In this document: piece after piece, positions 27,248 through 35,704 of the stretch
Layout: each line of letters opens with the position of its first letter
Numbering within the stretch: position 1 is the first letter of the stretch
From: a virus
DNA length: 45,937 nucleotides
Strand: one strand, 5' to 3'
IMG/VR virus record: IMGVR_UViG_3300002460_000041
Span: 3,340 to 49,276 of that record
Notes under the pieces: generated by a model
What the model saw: the letters and a program-made list of their open reading frames with translations, nothing else
What the model was told of the DNA's origin: nothing
The model's database searches: none
Translations under genes and position numbers: made by a program

Positions 27248-28350
27248 GCGGTGATCTGGACGGCAAATCGGTTCTCGTGACGGGAGGGACGGGGACATTC
27301 GGGAGGGCGTTCTTCCGGCATGTGCTGAGGGAGTACAAGCCGAGGCGGCTGATTTGTTTTTCTCGGGACGAGTTCAAGCAGTGGGAGTTGCGGGGAGAGC
27401 TGCGGGCTGAGTTAGGAGAGGAAGCGATCCGGTGTATGCGGTGGTTCATTGGGGACGTGAGGGATTTGGAGCGGCTGCGGATGGCATTCAGGCCGGTGGA
27501 CATTGTGGTTCACGCGGCGGCTTTGAAGCACGTTCCCACGGGGGAGGTCAATCCGATTGAGGTTATCAAGACGAATGTGATGGGGGCGGAGAATGTGGTT
27601 ACGGCGGCGATAGAGCAGGGGGTGGAACGGGTCATGGCGCTATCGTCGGATAAGGCATGCGCGCCGATCAACTTGTATGGGGCGAGCAAGCTGTGCGCGG
27701 AGAAGTTGTTTGTGGCGGCCAATGCCTTGTCGGGGGATGGGGGGGCGCGGTTCGCGGCGGTCAGGTATGGAAATGTGATCGGGTCGCGGGGGTCGGTGGT
27801 GGAGCTGTTCTTTGAGCAGGCCAGGAGTGGGGGGCCGCTGACCATCACAGACCGGCGGATGACGCGGTTCTGGCTCAGGATTGAGAGGGGTGTCGAATTC
27901 GTGTGCGAGTGCTTGGGGCGGATGCGGGGAGGGGAGATTTTCGTGCCGCTGTGCCCGTCGGGGCTTGTGGTGGATTTGGCGGAGGCGGTGTCGCCTGGAG
28001 TCCCTTGGGTTGAGACGGGGATTCGGCCTGGGGAGAAGATGCACGAGAGCCTGATTTCGGATGTGGAGGCGCGCACGACGGTTGCTATCGAGGGCGGGTA
28101 CATCATCGAGCCGGAGGCGGACTGGTATGAGCGACAACATGACGGTGGGACAAGAGTGGAGGGAAGGAATGGCGGCTATCAATCCGATACGAACAACTGG
28201 TTGCTCGGCGCCGCCAGCCTGCGAGCCCTCGTCCACTCGGCCGATCCTCCTGTCCCGGCACCAGATCGAGCCGCAGGACATCGAGGCGGTGACGGCGATG
28301 CTCAAGTCGGGGGAGGACTTGACGCGGGGGCGCCAGACCCGGGCCTTTGA
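27244..28350 (+). CDS. pseB: UDP-N-acetylglucosamine 4,6-dehydratase (inverting), PseB-like
   Basis: 368 residues; PseB proteins are usually near 330. It converts UDP-GlcNAc to UDP-2-acetamido-2,6-dideoxy-beta-L-arabino-hexos-4-ulose, the first step to pseudaminic acid. The NAD(P)-binding 'VLVTGGTGTFGRAF' and the catalytic 'SSDKACAPINLYGASK' (Asp-Lys plus YxxxK) are intact. The family-type end 'YQSDTNNWLLGAASLRALV' is at about residues 312-330. The remaining 38 or so residues are Gly/Asp/Pro-rich and run inside the PseC coding region, so the native stop seems lost. Base composition differs from pseC. Confidence 0.88.
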   Translation: MSGDLDGKSVLVTGGTGTFGRAFFRHVLREYKPRRLICFSRDEFKQWELRGELRAELGEEAIRCMRWFIGDVRDLERLRMAFRPVDIVVHAAALKHVPTGEVNPIEVIKTNVMGAENVVTAAIEQGVERVMALSSDKACAPINLYGASKLCAEKLFVAANALSGDGGARFAAVRYGNVIGSRGSVVELFFEQARSGGPLTITDRRMTRFWLRIERGVEFVCECLGRMRGGEIFVPLCPSGLVVDLAEAVSPGVPWVETGIRPGEKMHESLISDVEARTTVAIEGGYIIEPEADWYERQHDGGTRVEGRNGGYQSDTNNWLLGAASLRALVHSADPPVPAPDRAAGHRGGDGDAQVGGGLDAGAPDPGL

Positions 28351-29281
28351 GGAAGAATTTGCCGCCTATGCCGGAGCGAGGTACGCGGTGGCCTGTTCGT
28401 CTGGCACGGCGGCGCTATGGCTGGCGGCTCAGGCATGTTCGGTTATATCTGGGCCATGGCAGGTTCCGGCGATCACGTTTGCCGCGACCCGGAACGCGCT
28501 GGATTCCTTTGAGATCGTGGACTGCGACCCTGACACGGGGTTGGGCAAGTTCACGCAAGACCCAGCCCTCGCCGTCATGTACGCCGGGCAAACTGCCGGG
28601 GGTGGGAACTTGATCGTCGATGCGGCGCATGCGCTGGGTTCCGTGTTGTGCGATGGAATCAAGGTGGGCGGGAAAGCCACGCTAACTTGCTTCTCATTTC
28701 ACCCGGCCAAGACGATCACGACCGGAGAGGGCGGTATGGTCACGACCCCGGATGAAGGGCTGGCGCGGGAAATGCGCCGACTTCGGGACAATGGGATCGT
28801 GCGCTCCCGGAAGGATCCGCCGGGTTGGTACGACAACTCGGGCTTCGGGCTCAACTTCCACATGGGAGAAATGGGGGCGGCGCTGGGGCGGAGCCAGTTA
28901 CGCCGCATCGAGAGCATCCTACAAGAGCGGCGCAACTTGGTTCGGCACTATCTGTTCCGCATTCCAGATTCCGTGCGCCCGATACTCCAGTCGGAGGGCG
29001 GATACTGCGATGAAGATATGCTCCGTCGCAACGCCTGCCACATCTTCCCGGTCTTGATCGACTTCGAGGCCCTGGGCACGACCCGGGAGCGCGTGATGTA
29101 CGATCTGCTGCGGCGCGGTATTGAAACCAATGTGCATTACGTGCCGCTCAAACGCGGACTGCCCGGAGCGGAGGAATTTTACCGGCGCGAATTGACCTTG
29201 CCCCTGCATTGCGGCATGACTTTGCAGGATGTAGGCTACGTGTGCGCTGTCCTCGCCGAGGTCCTGCATGAGCAAGTTTAA
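28169..29281 (+). CDS. pseC: UDP-4-keto-6-deoxy-sugar aminotransferase, PseC-like
   Basis: 370 residues from ATG 28169, chosen for its 'ggagggaagga' ribosome site. It is a PLP-dependent DegT/DnrJ/EryC1 family enzyme that would aminate C4 of the PseB product using glutamate. Visible features are 'YAVACSSGTAALWLAAQA', 'LIVDAAHALGS' (Asp of the cofactor pocket), 'TCFSFHPAKTITTGEGGMV' with the Schiff-base Lys, and the C-terminal 'ETNVHYVPLKRGLPGAEEFY' and 'LPLHCGMT'. It overlaps pseB by 182 bases in another frame, and the first 25 residues before 'ILLSRHQIEPQD' look like an extension caused by this overlap. Confidence 0.88.
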   Translation: MAAINPIRTTGCSAPPACEPSSTRPILLSRHQIEPQDIEAVTAMLKSGEDLTRGRQTRAFEEEFAAYAGARYAVACSSGTAALWLAAQACSVISGPWQVPAITFAATRNALDSFEIVDCDPDTGLGKFTQDPALAVMYAGQTAGGGNLIVDAAHALGSVLCDGIKVGGKATLTCFSFHPAKTITTGEGGMVTTPDEGLAREMRRLRDNGIVRSRKDPPGWYDNSGFGLNFHMGEMGAALGRSQLRRIESILQERRNLVRHYLFRIPDSVRPILQSEGGYCDEDMLRRNACHIFPVLIDFEALGTTRERVMYDLLRRGIETNVHYVPLKRGLPGAEEFYRRELTLPLHCGMTLQDVGYVCAVLAEVLHEQV

Positions 29282-29840
29282 ACCCAAGGGCAGGGAGCTG
29301 GTGCTGCAAGAAGCGCCGGATAGCCTGCCCGATGAAATGGACGATGGGGTCGTCCTGCCCATCATCAACGGGCACCAGATCACGTTGTTTGAAGCGCGGT
29401 GCTTCAAAGCCTACGTCGATTCCAACGGGAACAAGTCAGCAGCAGCTTTGGCCCTGCAATGCACACGGCAGAATTTCTACCGCTTTGAGAAAGAGCCGTG
29501 GTGGCAATGGCTTTGCGACCGCTATATCGTCTCCGAGCAGCGCCGTACCCACATCAATCTCGCGCGCCGGATGCACCTGGCGGCCGACACGCTCTTTGAC
29601 GTGATGACCAATACCAGCCCCGACGACCGCACCGCCGGGGCGCGCGTGAACGCTGCGAAAACGGTGCTGGAAGTCGGCAATGACCCGCTCATCAAGAAAA
29701 GCCCGTCCTTGCAGATCAATCAGAACATCATCAACAACCACGGCACCATCAACATCGCCAAATTGAAGGGGCTGGCGCCTGACAAGCTGCACGAGATCGC
29801 GGAAACGCTGGAAATCCCTCTGGAAGCCAAGGATTTTTGA
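29268..29840 (+). CDS. terminase small subunit-like DNA-binding protein
   Basis: 190 residues. The N-terminal third is disordered and acidic. 'RCFKAYVDSNGNKSAAALALQCTRQNFYRFEKEPWW' (about 44-79 in outline) is a helix-turn-helix as in small terminases, followed by helices and a beta stretch 'SLQINQNIINNHGTINIAKL'. It lies immediately upstream of the large terminase with a stop almost touching its start and overlaps pseC by 14 bases. The role would be recognising phage DNA for packaging. Confidence 0.7.
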   Translation: MSKFKPKGRELVLQEAPDSLPDEMDDGVVLPIINGHQITLFEARCFKAYVDSNGNKSAAALALQCTRQNFYRFEKEPWWQWLCDRYIVSEQRRTHINLARRMHLAADTLFDVMTNTSPDDRTAGARVNAAKTVLEVGNDPLIKKSPSLQINQNIINNHGTINIAKLKGLAPDKLHEIAETLEIPLEAKDF

Positions 29841-29842
29841 GC

Positions 29843-31654
29843 ATGGCCGCCCAAAACCTGCTGACCTTGTGGGATGACGCGCTGGCGCCGGAGTTCATCC
29901 CGAGATACCCGACCTATGCGCTCCTGCGAGCAAAAGGCGGGGAGGTCACGCACGAAATTACCGACGTGATCCGCGTCGGTACGGGGCGGGAGCGCGTGAT
30001 CGTAGACTCACGGCCGGCAAAAGAGGGAGAATTGCTGCGCGATCCAATCCTGCGGTACGTCCCTGACTGGACCGACAACTTCCTCTATCGCATCAAAGTG
30101 CAAAACAAGTGCCAAACCGACCTGAATGCGCGTGAAATTGTCAAGGTTTACTGCAAATCGTCCATCCTGTACTTCGCCAACGTCTTTTGCTGGTCCTATG
30201 ACCCGCGCCGGCACCCGCGCAAGCGCACGCCGTTCTGCACATACATCTACCAGGACGACGTGATTACCTGGATGCTGTGGCTGGTGCGCTACGGCCGCTC
30301 TGGTGTGCTTGAAAAGTCGCGCGACATGGGCGCCTCCTGGATGGCTGTCGTGGTGGCGGCGTGGATGGCGCTGTTTTTCGACGACGTAGAGGCGCTTTTC
30401 ATGTCCATGCGCGAAAATGACGTGGACGACCGGAGCATGAAATCGCTGCTTGGAAAGGTGCGGTTCCTGCTCAACAACCTGCCGGATTGGATGCGCTGCG
30501 GCTGGCAGGAAAACATGCCGAATATCGACACGGTGATGTCCATCAAATTCCCCGGCTCACATTCCATGATTGACGGGATTCTGTCGCGCGGAACGGCCGG
30601 ACGCTCCGGGCGGGCGACGGTGTGCTTTCCTGACGAATTTGCGTTTGTAGAGGATTCCGAGCACGTCTTGGGGGCCTTGTCCGAGCTGTCGGACGCGAAA
30701 ATCTACATGAGCACGCCCGCAGGGCCGTTCGGATCGTTCTACGACATGGCCTCCGACCCCGCCACGCTCAAGAAAACGCTCCATTGGAGCCTGCACCCGC
30801 TCAAGAACCCCGATTGGGCCAAACGCCGGCGCAACGAGCCGGACATGAACGATGAAATCTGGTCGCGCGAGCATGAGATCGCTTACGAGACGGCCGTGGT
30901 GGGCCGCGTGTTCCCCGAATTCATTTCCAATCAGTCCAAAGACATACCGTGGGCGCATGTGCAAGAGGGGGCGCTTGTCCAGTATGACCCGGCCTACGAT
31001 GTCTACACCACGTCCGATTTGGGCATTTCCGACCCGTGCTCAACGCTGTGGGCACAGGTCAAGCCCCTGCCGCCCGAGTTTTCCGCGATGCTGGGCGCGA
31101 AGGAGTGCATTGTGTTCTTCGAGGAACACCAGGCTCGGAACATGACGGCATTCGACCTGCGTTACCTGCTCAACGAGCGCGACTACCACTACCGGGACGA
31201 CATCTACGATTTCCGCACCGCGACCCAGCGTGATTCTTCGGGTCGGACGTGGATGAAAAACTTAGAGGACCCTACCACCGCGGCGCTGTATTCGACCTAC
31301 TTCCGCCGCATCATCGACCCGGGCAAGCCCCGCAAAGTCAAGGGAATGCGCTCGCCGGAGAAGGAAACGATCCAGAATCTCCGCAACGTCCTGAATCATG
31401 ACCGCTACGCCGTCGCGTTTTCCAGACACGGCTGCCCTGGTGCGATCCGCGCGATACAGTCATGGTCATTCGACGTGGACCGGGAGACGCGCAAGCCTAA
31501 GCGCAATGACTCGCCGCGTCACGACCAATGGTCACACTACTGCAAGGCTGTGCTGTATCTGATAGACTGGCTCTACGGAAAGCCCAAGCAGGCGCAGGAG
31601 CGGCCTGACGAGTGGGATTTCCAAGTCCTTCCCTCAGCCGCCGGATTCCGATAG
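29843..31654 (+). CDS. terL: terminase large subunit
   Basis: 603 residues from ATG 29843 (a TTG two codons earlier also reads in frame). ATPase motor: deviant Walker A 'LEKSRDMGASWMAVVV' (about residues 154-169) and Walker B 'VCFPDEFAFVED', then coupling motif-type 'IYMSTPAG'. The RNase H-like nuclease follows with acidic positions at 'YTTSDLGISDPCS' and further Asp/Glu towards the end. It cuts concatemers and pumps DNA into the prohead. It sits inside the sugar gene set, flanked by pseC and the cytidylyltransferase. Ends with TAG, and the next ATG is in frame. Confidence 0.9.
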   Translation: MAAQNLLTLWDDALAPEFIPRYPTYALLRAKGGEVTHEITDVIRVGTGRERVIVDSRPAKEGELLRDPILRYVPDWTDNFLYRIKVQNKCQTDLNAREIVKVYCKSSILYFANVFCWSYDPRRHPRKRTPFCTYIYQDDVITWMLWLVRYGRSGVLEKSRDMGASWMAVVVAAWMALFFDDVEALFMSMRENDVDDRSMKSLLGKVRFLLNNLPDWMRCGWQENMPNIDTVMSIKFPGSHSMIDGILSRGTAGRSGRATVCFPDEFAFVEDSEHVLGALSELSDAKIYMSTPAGPFGSFYDMASDPATLKKTLHWSLHPLKNPDWAKRRRNEPDMNDEIWSREHEIAYETAVVGRVFPEFISNQSKDIPWAHVQEGALVQYDPAYDVYTTSDLGISDPCSTLWAQVKPLPPEFSAMLGAKECIVFFEEHQARNMTAFDLRYLLNERDYHYRDDIYDFRTATQRDSSGRTWMKNLEDPTTAALYSTYFRRIIDPGKPRKVKGMRSPEKETIQNLRNVLNHDRYAVAFSRHGCPGAIRAIQSWSFDVDRETRKPKRNDSPRHDQWSHYCKAVLYLIDWLYGKPKQAQERPDEWDFQVLPSAAGFR

Positions 31655-31663
31655 GAGGTCGCC

Positions 31664-32044
31664 ATGTCACGCATGACAGCCCTGCGCTGCAAACTCTGCA
31701 TGAAGCCGATCCTGAAAGATCAGCTCGTGCTTTATGATGGTCAGCCGCAGCACCGCGAGTGCATGTTGGAGGCGCGCCGTGCGCAGAAGGCCCCGCCGCC
31801 CGCAGTGGCGCAATCAACGCCCACGCCTGCGGTGCGTGTGAAATCGCAGGAATTGCGCACCGATGCCGTGCGCCAGCCCGCGCACAGGGTGGTGGCCGAT
31901 AACGGGGCGGGGTTCAACGTGGAGACGGCCGCAGGCCAGCGCATCACAGCGGAATCCGTGCCGCTGGCGGCGGCGCAATCCATCGCGGAGAAGGCTGGCA
32001 AGCCGAAGCCCAAGAACAAACCCAAGCCGACGGGGCGGAAATGA
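31664..32044 (+). CDS. small Cys/His protein with disordered tail
   Basis: 126 residues. 'LRCKLCMKPILKDQLVLYDG' and 'QHRECMLEARR' (about 7-40) give a CxxC...HxxC zinc site. The remainder is Pro/Ala/Lys-rich and probably disordered, with a basic end 'KPKPKNKPKPTGRK'. It begins 9 bases after terL in the same frame and overlaps the next start by ATGA. A packaging accessory or head protein is possible. Confidence 0.5.
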   Translation: MSRMTALRCKLCMKPILKDQLVLYDGQPQHRECMLEARRAQKAPPPAVAQSTPTPAVRVKSQELRTDAVRQPAHRVVADNGAGFNVETAAGQRITAESVPLAAAQSIAEKAGKPKPKNKPKPTGRK

Positions 32045-32883
32045 TCGGGCTCATCATCCAGGCGCGCGTTGGCAGTACCCGCCTGCCGAACAAGATCATG
32101 GCGGACCTTGGCGGGAAACCTGTGATCGAGCACGTCATTCAGCGTTGTGCGGCTGCTAAGCTGCCGGAACTGGTGGTGATCGCCATGCCCAAGGAGGACT
32201 TTATCGATCACGGGCATAGCCAGAAAACGGCCGGGGAACGTGTGCGGAAAATCGCGGCCAAGTACCGCGCCGAGGTTTATGCGCCGCCGGACACAGATAC
32301 CGACGACGTGCTGGGCCGTTTCTTTAAGACGGCGATTCACTATCACATGAACCAGATCGTGCGGATCACCAGCGATTGCCCCTTGCTTGACCCTGGGATC
32401 ATCGACCGCTGCCTCCACGAGTTCATGGTCAACCGGAATCAAATCGAGTATGTCACCAATACCATTCAGCGCGTCCATCCGCGGGGCATGGACGTGGAGG
32501 TCATGAGCTTCAATGCGCTGGAAAAGGCGTTTCTCGATGGAAGCGTTGGCGATCAGCGCGGATTCGACCAGGAGCACGTCACGCCTTACGTCCGGCGCAA
32601 TCCGCGGATATTCCCGCACAAGGACCTGGGCGTGAACCCGATGGCGGAAGGCATGGACCTACGGCTGACCCTGGACTATCCCGAGGACCTGGAACTGCTT
32701 CGCGCGGTCCACAAAGCCTGCACGGCGGAGGTTCACAATGCGGGGATGCCGGACGCGATTCTCAAGCAGAACCCGCACATTACCGGCCAGTACCCGATGT
32801 TCGGCGTCTGTGAGATCAAGAAAGCCTACGAGAAGAACCCGACATGGATCAATATCAACGGGATGCACAGGCAAGCGGGCTGA
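32041..32883 (+). CDS. SpsF/NeuA-type cytidylyltransferase (PseF-like role)
   Basis: 280 residues. The signature 'LIIQARVGSTRLPNKIMADLGGKPVIEHVI' is typical of SpsF and related CMP-sugar synthetases; 'RITSDCPLLDP' and 'HVTPYVRRNP' are further family motifs. These enzymes join CMP to a nonulosonic acid or similar sugar using CTP. With PseB, PseC and a NeuB-like synthase nearby, activation of a pseudaminic- or legionaminic-like acid is the natural role. SpsF proteins also occur in other sugar pathways, so the substrate is inferred. Coupled by ATGA upstream and overlapping the synthase by 40 bases. Confidence 0.82.
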   Translation: MIGLIIQARVGSTRLPNKIMADLGGKPVIEHVIQRCAAAKLPELVVIAMPKEDFIDHGHSQKTAGERVRKIAAKYRAEVYAPPDTDTDDVLGRFFKTAIHYHMNQIVRITSDCPLLDPGIIDRCLHEFMVNRNQIEYVTNTIQRVHPRGMDVEVMSFNALEKAFLDGSVGDQRGFDQEHVTPYVRRNPRIFPHKDLGVNPMAEGMDLRLTLDYPEDLELLRAVHKACTAEVHNAGMPDAILKQNPHITGQYPMFGVCEIKKAYEKNPTWININGMHRQAG

Positions 32884-33599
32884 CGCTAATCGCTGAGGCG
32901 GGCACGGGCCATGGTGGAGATTTCCATTTGGTTGTGGCGATGATCGAAGCCGCAACCCGCACAGGGGCAACGCATGTGAAATTCCAGCATGTGGACCCGG
33001 CGGCGGTGGATAACACTGCGCTTCGCCCCTGGTACGAGCGGTGCCGGTTCCAACGCCATCAGTTGGAAAACCTGAAAGCCCTTGTCGAATGCCATGGCCT
33101 GCGCTTTCTCTGTACGCCGCAGACGGTGGCCGATTTCCAGGACTTAGTGGAGATCGGAATCGATGAAGTCAAGATCAGCAGCGACAACGCGAAGAACGAG
33201 GCGCTGCTTGCGGCTGTCAATGCCTGGGGTGGCCGCGTTTACCTGAGCTGCGGGGCCGTGTCGGAAGAAGAGGCGCTACTTGCGCTCATGAAGCTCCATC
33301 ATTGCACGACAACGCTTATGATCTGCACGTCGGAATACCCATGCCCACCCGAGCGCGCAAACCTTTCCCGGATCAAGAATTGGGTTATTCAGCGGGTGGA
33401 AGGTTTCTCCGATCACACGCTGGGCAACACGGCGGCATTGCTGGCCTACGGGCTGGGCGTGCGCATCTTCGAGAAGCACTTCAAGATTCCGGGCTGCTCC
33501 GGCCCCGATATGCTGGTGGCGGCCAGTGAAAGCGACCTGACGGCCTATTTCGCCGCGCTCCGAGAGGCGGAGATCATGCTGGGGGACGGGAGGTGGTAA
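32844..33599 (+). CDS. NeuB/PseI-type nonulosonic acid synthase lacking SAF domain
   Basis: 251 residues, about 90 fewer than typical. It holds the TIM barrel that condenses a hexose with phosphoenolpyruvate. Motifs seen are 'LIAEAGTGHGGDF' (usual form AEIG.NH.G, so altered here), 'ATHVKFQHVDP', 'FLCTPQTV', 'CTSEYPCPPERANL' and 'VEGFSDHTLGNTAALLAYG' followed by 'IFEKHFKI'. The C-terminal SAF (antifreeze-like) domain, which normally covers the active site of the partner subunit, is absent because the stop follows the barrel. Activity may thus need a host partner or differ. Confidence 0.8.
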   Translation: MDQYQRDAQASGLTLIAEAGTGHGGDFHLVVAMIEAATRTGATHVKFQHVDPAAVDNTALRPWYERCRFQRHQLENLKALVECHGLRFLCTPQTVADFQDLVEIGIDEVKISSDNAKNEALLAAVNAWGGRVYLSCGAVSEEEALLALMKLHHCTTTLMICTSEYPCPPERANLSRIKNWVIQRVEGFSDHTLGNTAALLAYGLGVRIFEKHFKIPGCSGPDMLVAASESDLTAYFAALREAEIMLGDGRW

Positions 33600-33600
33600 A

Positions 33601-34173
33601 ATGACAAATCTTGACTGCGAAGGGCTGGTTTGTGAACGTGGGCGAGATCGGATCACTATTCGCGGGAAACTCACCAGAGAAGAAACTGATTGGTTCACAA
33701 AAGAGTTTGACAAACCCGGCAAACTGGTTCGCGTTCCGCCCTCGTGGAGTGCATTGAAAGGAAATCTCACCAGGATACGAAGTGAACCGCGTTTCCATCA
33801 ATGGGTGCTCATCAATGGCGACCCGAAAATCGGCGAAGGGACGAAGATCGGGATTTTCTCGGAGGTCCATGACAAGGGTGGTGTCGTGGCGATTGGAAAA
33901 AATTGTGACATCGCCTCGTTTGTGGCGATCAATTGTGCGGACAGCCACAACCAAGTACTTGGGCTTTCGGCCAGTCGTACTTACAGACCAATTCGGATCG
34001 AGGATTCAGTGTTTGTTGGTTCTCACACCTTCATCCCCGGTGGAACCGAAATCGGGCATCACTGCGTCATCGCGGCGGGAACGATCGTCAAGCCGGGCAA
34101 ATATCCGCCATACTCACTGATTTGGGGAAACCGCTGTAAGACGAAACGGGGGCACTATGCGCCACGGGCTTGA
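33601..34173 (+). CDS. left-handed beta-helix acyltransferase-like protein
   Basis: 190 residues. From about residue 70 on, hexapeptide-repeat turns are visible: 'INGDPKIGEGTKIGIFSEV', 'VAIGKNCDIASFVAI', 'IRIEDSVFVGSHTFI' and 'TEIGHHCVIAAGTIV', ending 'YSLIWGNRCKTKRG'. This is the fold of sugar N- or O-acyltransferases, here a likely substitute for PseH (a GNAT) or a decorator of the finished sugar. The DNA is more AT-rich than its neighbours, suggesting separate acquisition. It overlaps the radical SAM gene by 17 bases. Confidence 0.75.
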   Translation: MTNLDCEGLVCERGRDRITIRGKLTREETDWFTKEFDKPGKLVRVPPSWSALKGNLTRIRSEPRFHQWVLINGDPKIGEGTKIGIFSEVHDKGGVVAIGKNCDIASFVAINCADSHNQVLGLSASRTYRPIRIEDSVFVGSHTFIPGGTEIGHHCVIAAGTIVKPGKYPPYSLIWGNRCKTKRGHYAPRA

Positions 34174-35488
34174 CTGGATACTTAGTTATCCAACCCCAAC
34201 CGACGACAGCCCCTTCGGCCTGACGCCGTTGTCCATCATGCAGCCGGGCGCGATGTTCGAGGCGCAGGGGCAGACCGTGGAGTATTGGGATCAGCGGTAT
34301 GATCCGCTGGAAATGTTCGACGATCTGCTCAAGGACGCTGTGAACCTGGGTGTGTCGTGCTTCACGGGCAAGCAATCCGGCTATGCTTCTGACCTGCTTG
34401 AACGGGCGAAGCGGCTCAAGCCAAGCATCATCACGCACGTTGGGGGCCATCACGCGCGCCTCTGTACCGAGGACGTGAAGCGCGAGCCGAACGTGGACCG
34501 CGTGTGGCCGGAACGCTGGTACGGGGAGGATTTCTTTCCGTGGAGCCCTGCCGCCCAGCGGCAATGGAAGCGCGGCGTGGTGCAGTACCAGACCTCGCGC
34601 GGGTGCCCCTACGCCTGCTCCTTCTGCGCCCTGCGCTCCCCCTGGTTTGCGGCGCCCATCGAGCGCATAGGCCGGGAACTGTCGATGATTGCGGAACTGC
34701 GTGGCGGCCTGGGCGAAATCAGCGTGACCGACCCGAACATTGGTTTCGAGCGGGAAAAGGTGGAAGGGGAGTGGAGCGTTCACGACCGCCTGACGCGCAT
34801 GAACGAGCTGGGCCGCGTGTTCCGCCGGCTCGGGATCAAGTGGGATGGGAACGTGCGCTCCAACTACATCACTCCCGAGTACCGGGATGCGCTGGTGGAC
34901 TCCGGCTGTGTGTCGCTGGAATTCGGCGCGGAGAGCGGGAGCGACCAGTTCTTGCGCAAGGTGATCCAGAAAGGGCACGGTGTCGATGCGATCAGGCGGG
35001 CCAATGAGTTGTTCGCCGATACGCCCGTGTCAGTCATGAACTCCTTCATCCGTGGAATGCCGCGCGAAACGCACACGCAATGGCTGGACACTATGGGCTT
35101 GATCGACTGGCTCATGGAGACGGCGCCGAAGGCCCGCGTGTCCGTCTACCGCTACGCTCCGTATCCGGGTGGCCCCGCCTACGAGGATGCGATCAAGGGT
35201 GTGGCCGGCTATCCGCGCTTTACCCCGCCAAGCACCATGAAGGGTTGGGGTGAATTGAAGCTGATGGTGGACAACACGTACTGGTGCGCGGGCATGTGCT
35301 TCCGGCTGGACAACACGCGGAAGAACTTTCATGGCGCCGATTGGGCCTTGATCGAGCCATATGTACTGCTCGCGCGCAAGCTGTGGAGGGAGCGTCGGCC
35401 AGAGGATTTTCCAGGTGAAGAAGTTGAATCCCTGGTCAAGGCCCAAGTCGTCAAGCACAACTTGATAACTGCGCAGGAGGCGGCATGA
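34157..35488 (+). CDS. B12-binding-type radical SAM enzyme
   Basis: 443 residues. Residues 1-130 resemble a cobalamin-binding Rossmann domain ('YPTPTDDSPFGLTPL', then 'GQTVEYWDQRYDP' and 'HVGGHHARL'). The radical SAM cluster motif 'TSRGCPYACSFCALRSPW' follows, with the CxxxCxxC spacing, then barrel motifs 'EISVTDPNIGFE', 'GCVSLEFGAESGSDQFL' and 'MNSFIRGMPRETHTQW'. Such enzymes do methylations, epimerisations or C-C chemistry on sugars, antibiotics or RNA. Being between an acyltransferase and a virion gene, sugar or virion-protein modification is possible. Rare in phage genomes. Confidence 0.82.
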   Translation: MRHGLDWILSYPTPTDDSPFGLTPLSIMQPGAMFEAQGQTVEYWDQRYDPLEMFDDLLKDAVNLGVSCFTGKQSGYASDLLERAKRLKPSIITHVGGHHARLCTEDVKREPNVDRVWPERWYGEDFFPWSPAAQRQWKRGVVQYQTSRGCPYACSFCALRSPWFAAPIERIGRELSMIAELRGGLGEISVTDPNIGFEREKVEGEWSVHDRLTRMNELGRVFRRLGIKWDGNVRSNYITPEYRDALVDSGCVSLEFGAESGSDQFLRKVIQKGHGVDAIRRANELFADTPVSVMNSFIRGMPRETHTQWLDTMGLIDWLMETAPKARVSVYRYAPYPGGPAYEDAIKGVAGYPRFTPPSTMKGWGELKLMVDNTYWCAGMCFRLDNTRKNFHGADWALIEPYVLLARKLWRERRPEDFPGEEVESLVKAQVVKHNLITAQEAA

Positions 35489-35703
35489 AACGGATCAGGC
35501 ATTTCATCAACAAGTTCTTTGGAGACCCCATGATTCACATCTATCTGGAAACACGGCCGAGAAGTGAAGTCTACAACTACCGCGGAGAAGCAGGCCCGCA
35601 CGACGATCCGCAATCCTTCAAGCGACTGATGGAGAAGAAGAACCTGCGGGTGTACCTAACTCCCGAATATCAGGGGCAGCAAATCAAGCACATGGAGGTG
35701 TGA
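35485..35703 (+). CDS. hypothetical small protein
   Basis: 72 residues, basic N-terminus ('MKRIRHFINKFFGDP'), then 'IHIYLETRPRSEV' and a polar tail. ATGA coupling to the radical SAM gene. A Met at residue 16 is an alternative start. Not recognised; probably a small virion or assembly factor because virion genes follow. Confidence 0.5.
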   Translation: MKRIRHFINKFFGDPMIHIYLETRPRSEVYNYRGEAGPHDDPQSFKRLMEKKNLRVYLTPEYQGQQIKHMEV

Positions 35704-35704
35704 C

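Noticed and set aside
31741-32619. 292-codon minus-strand frame opposite the cytidylyltransferase
   Set aside because: Antisense to a gene with strong family motifs; no recognisable protein features of its own.
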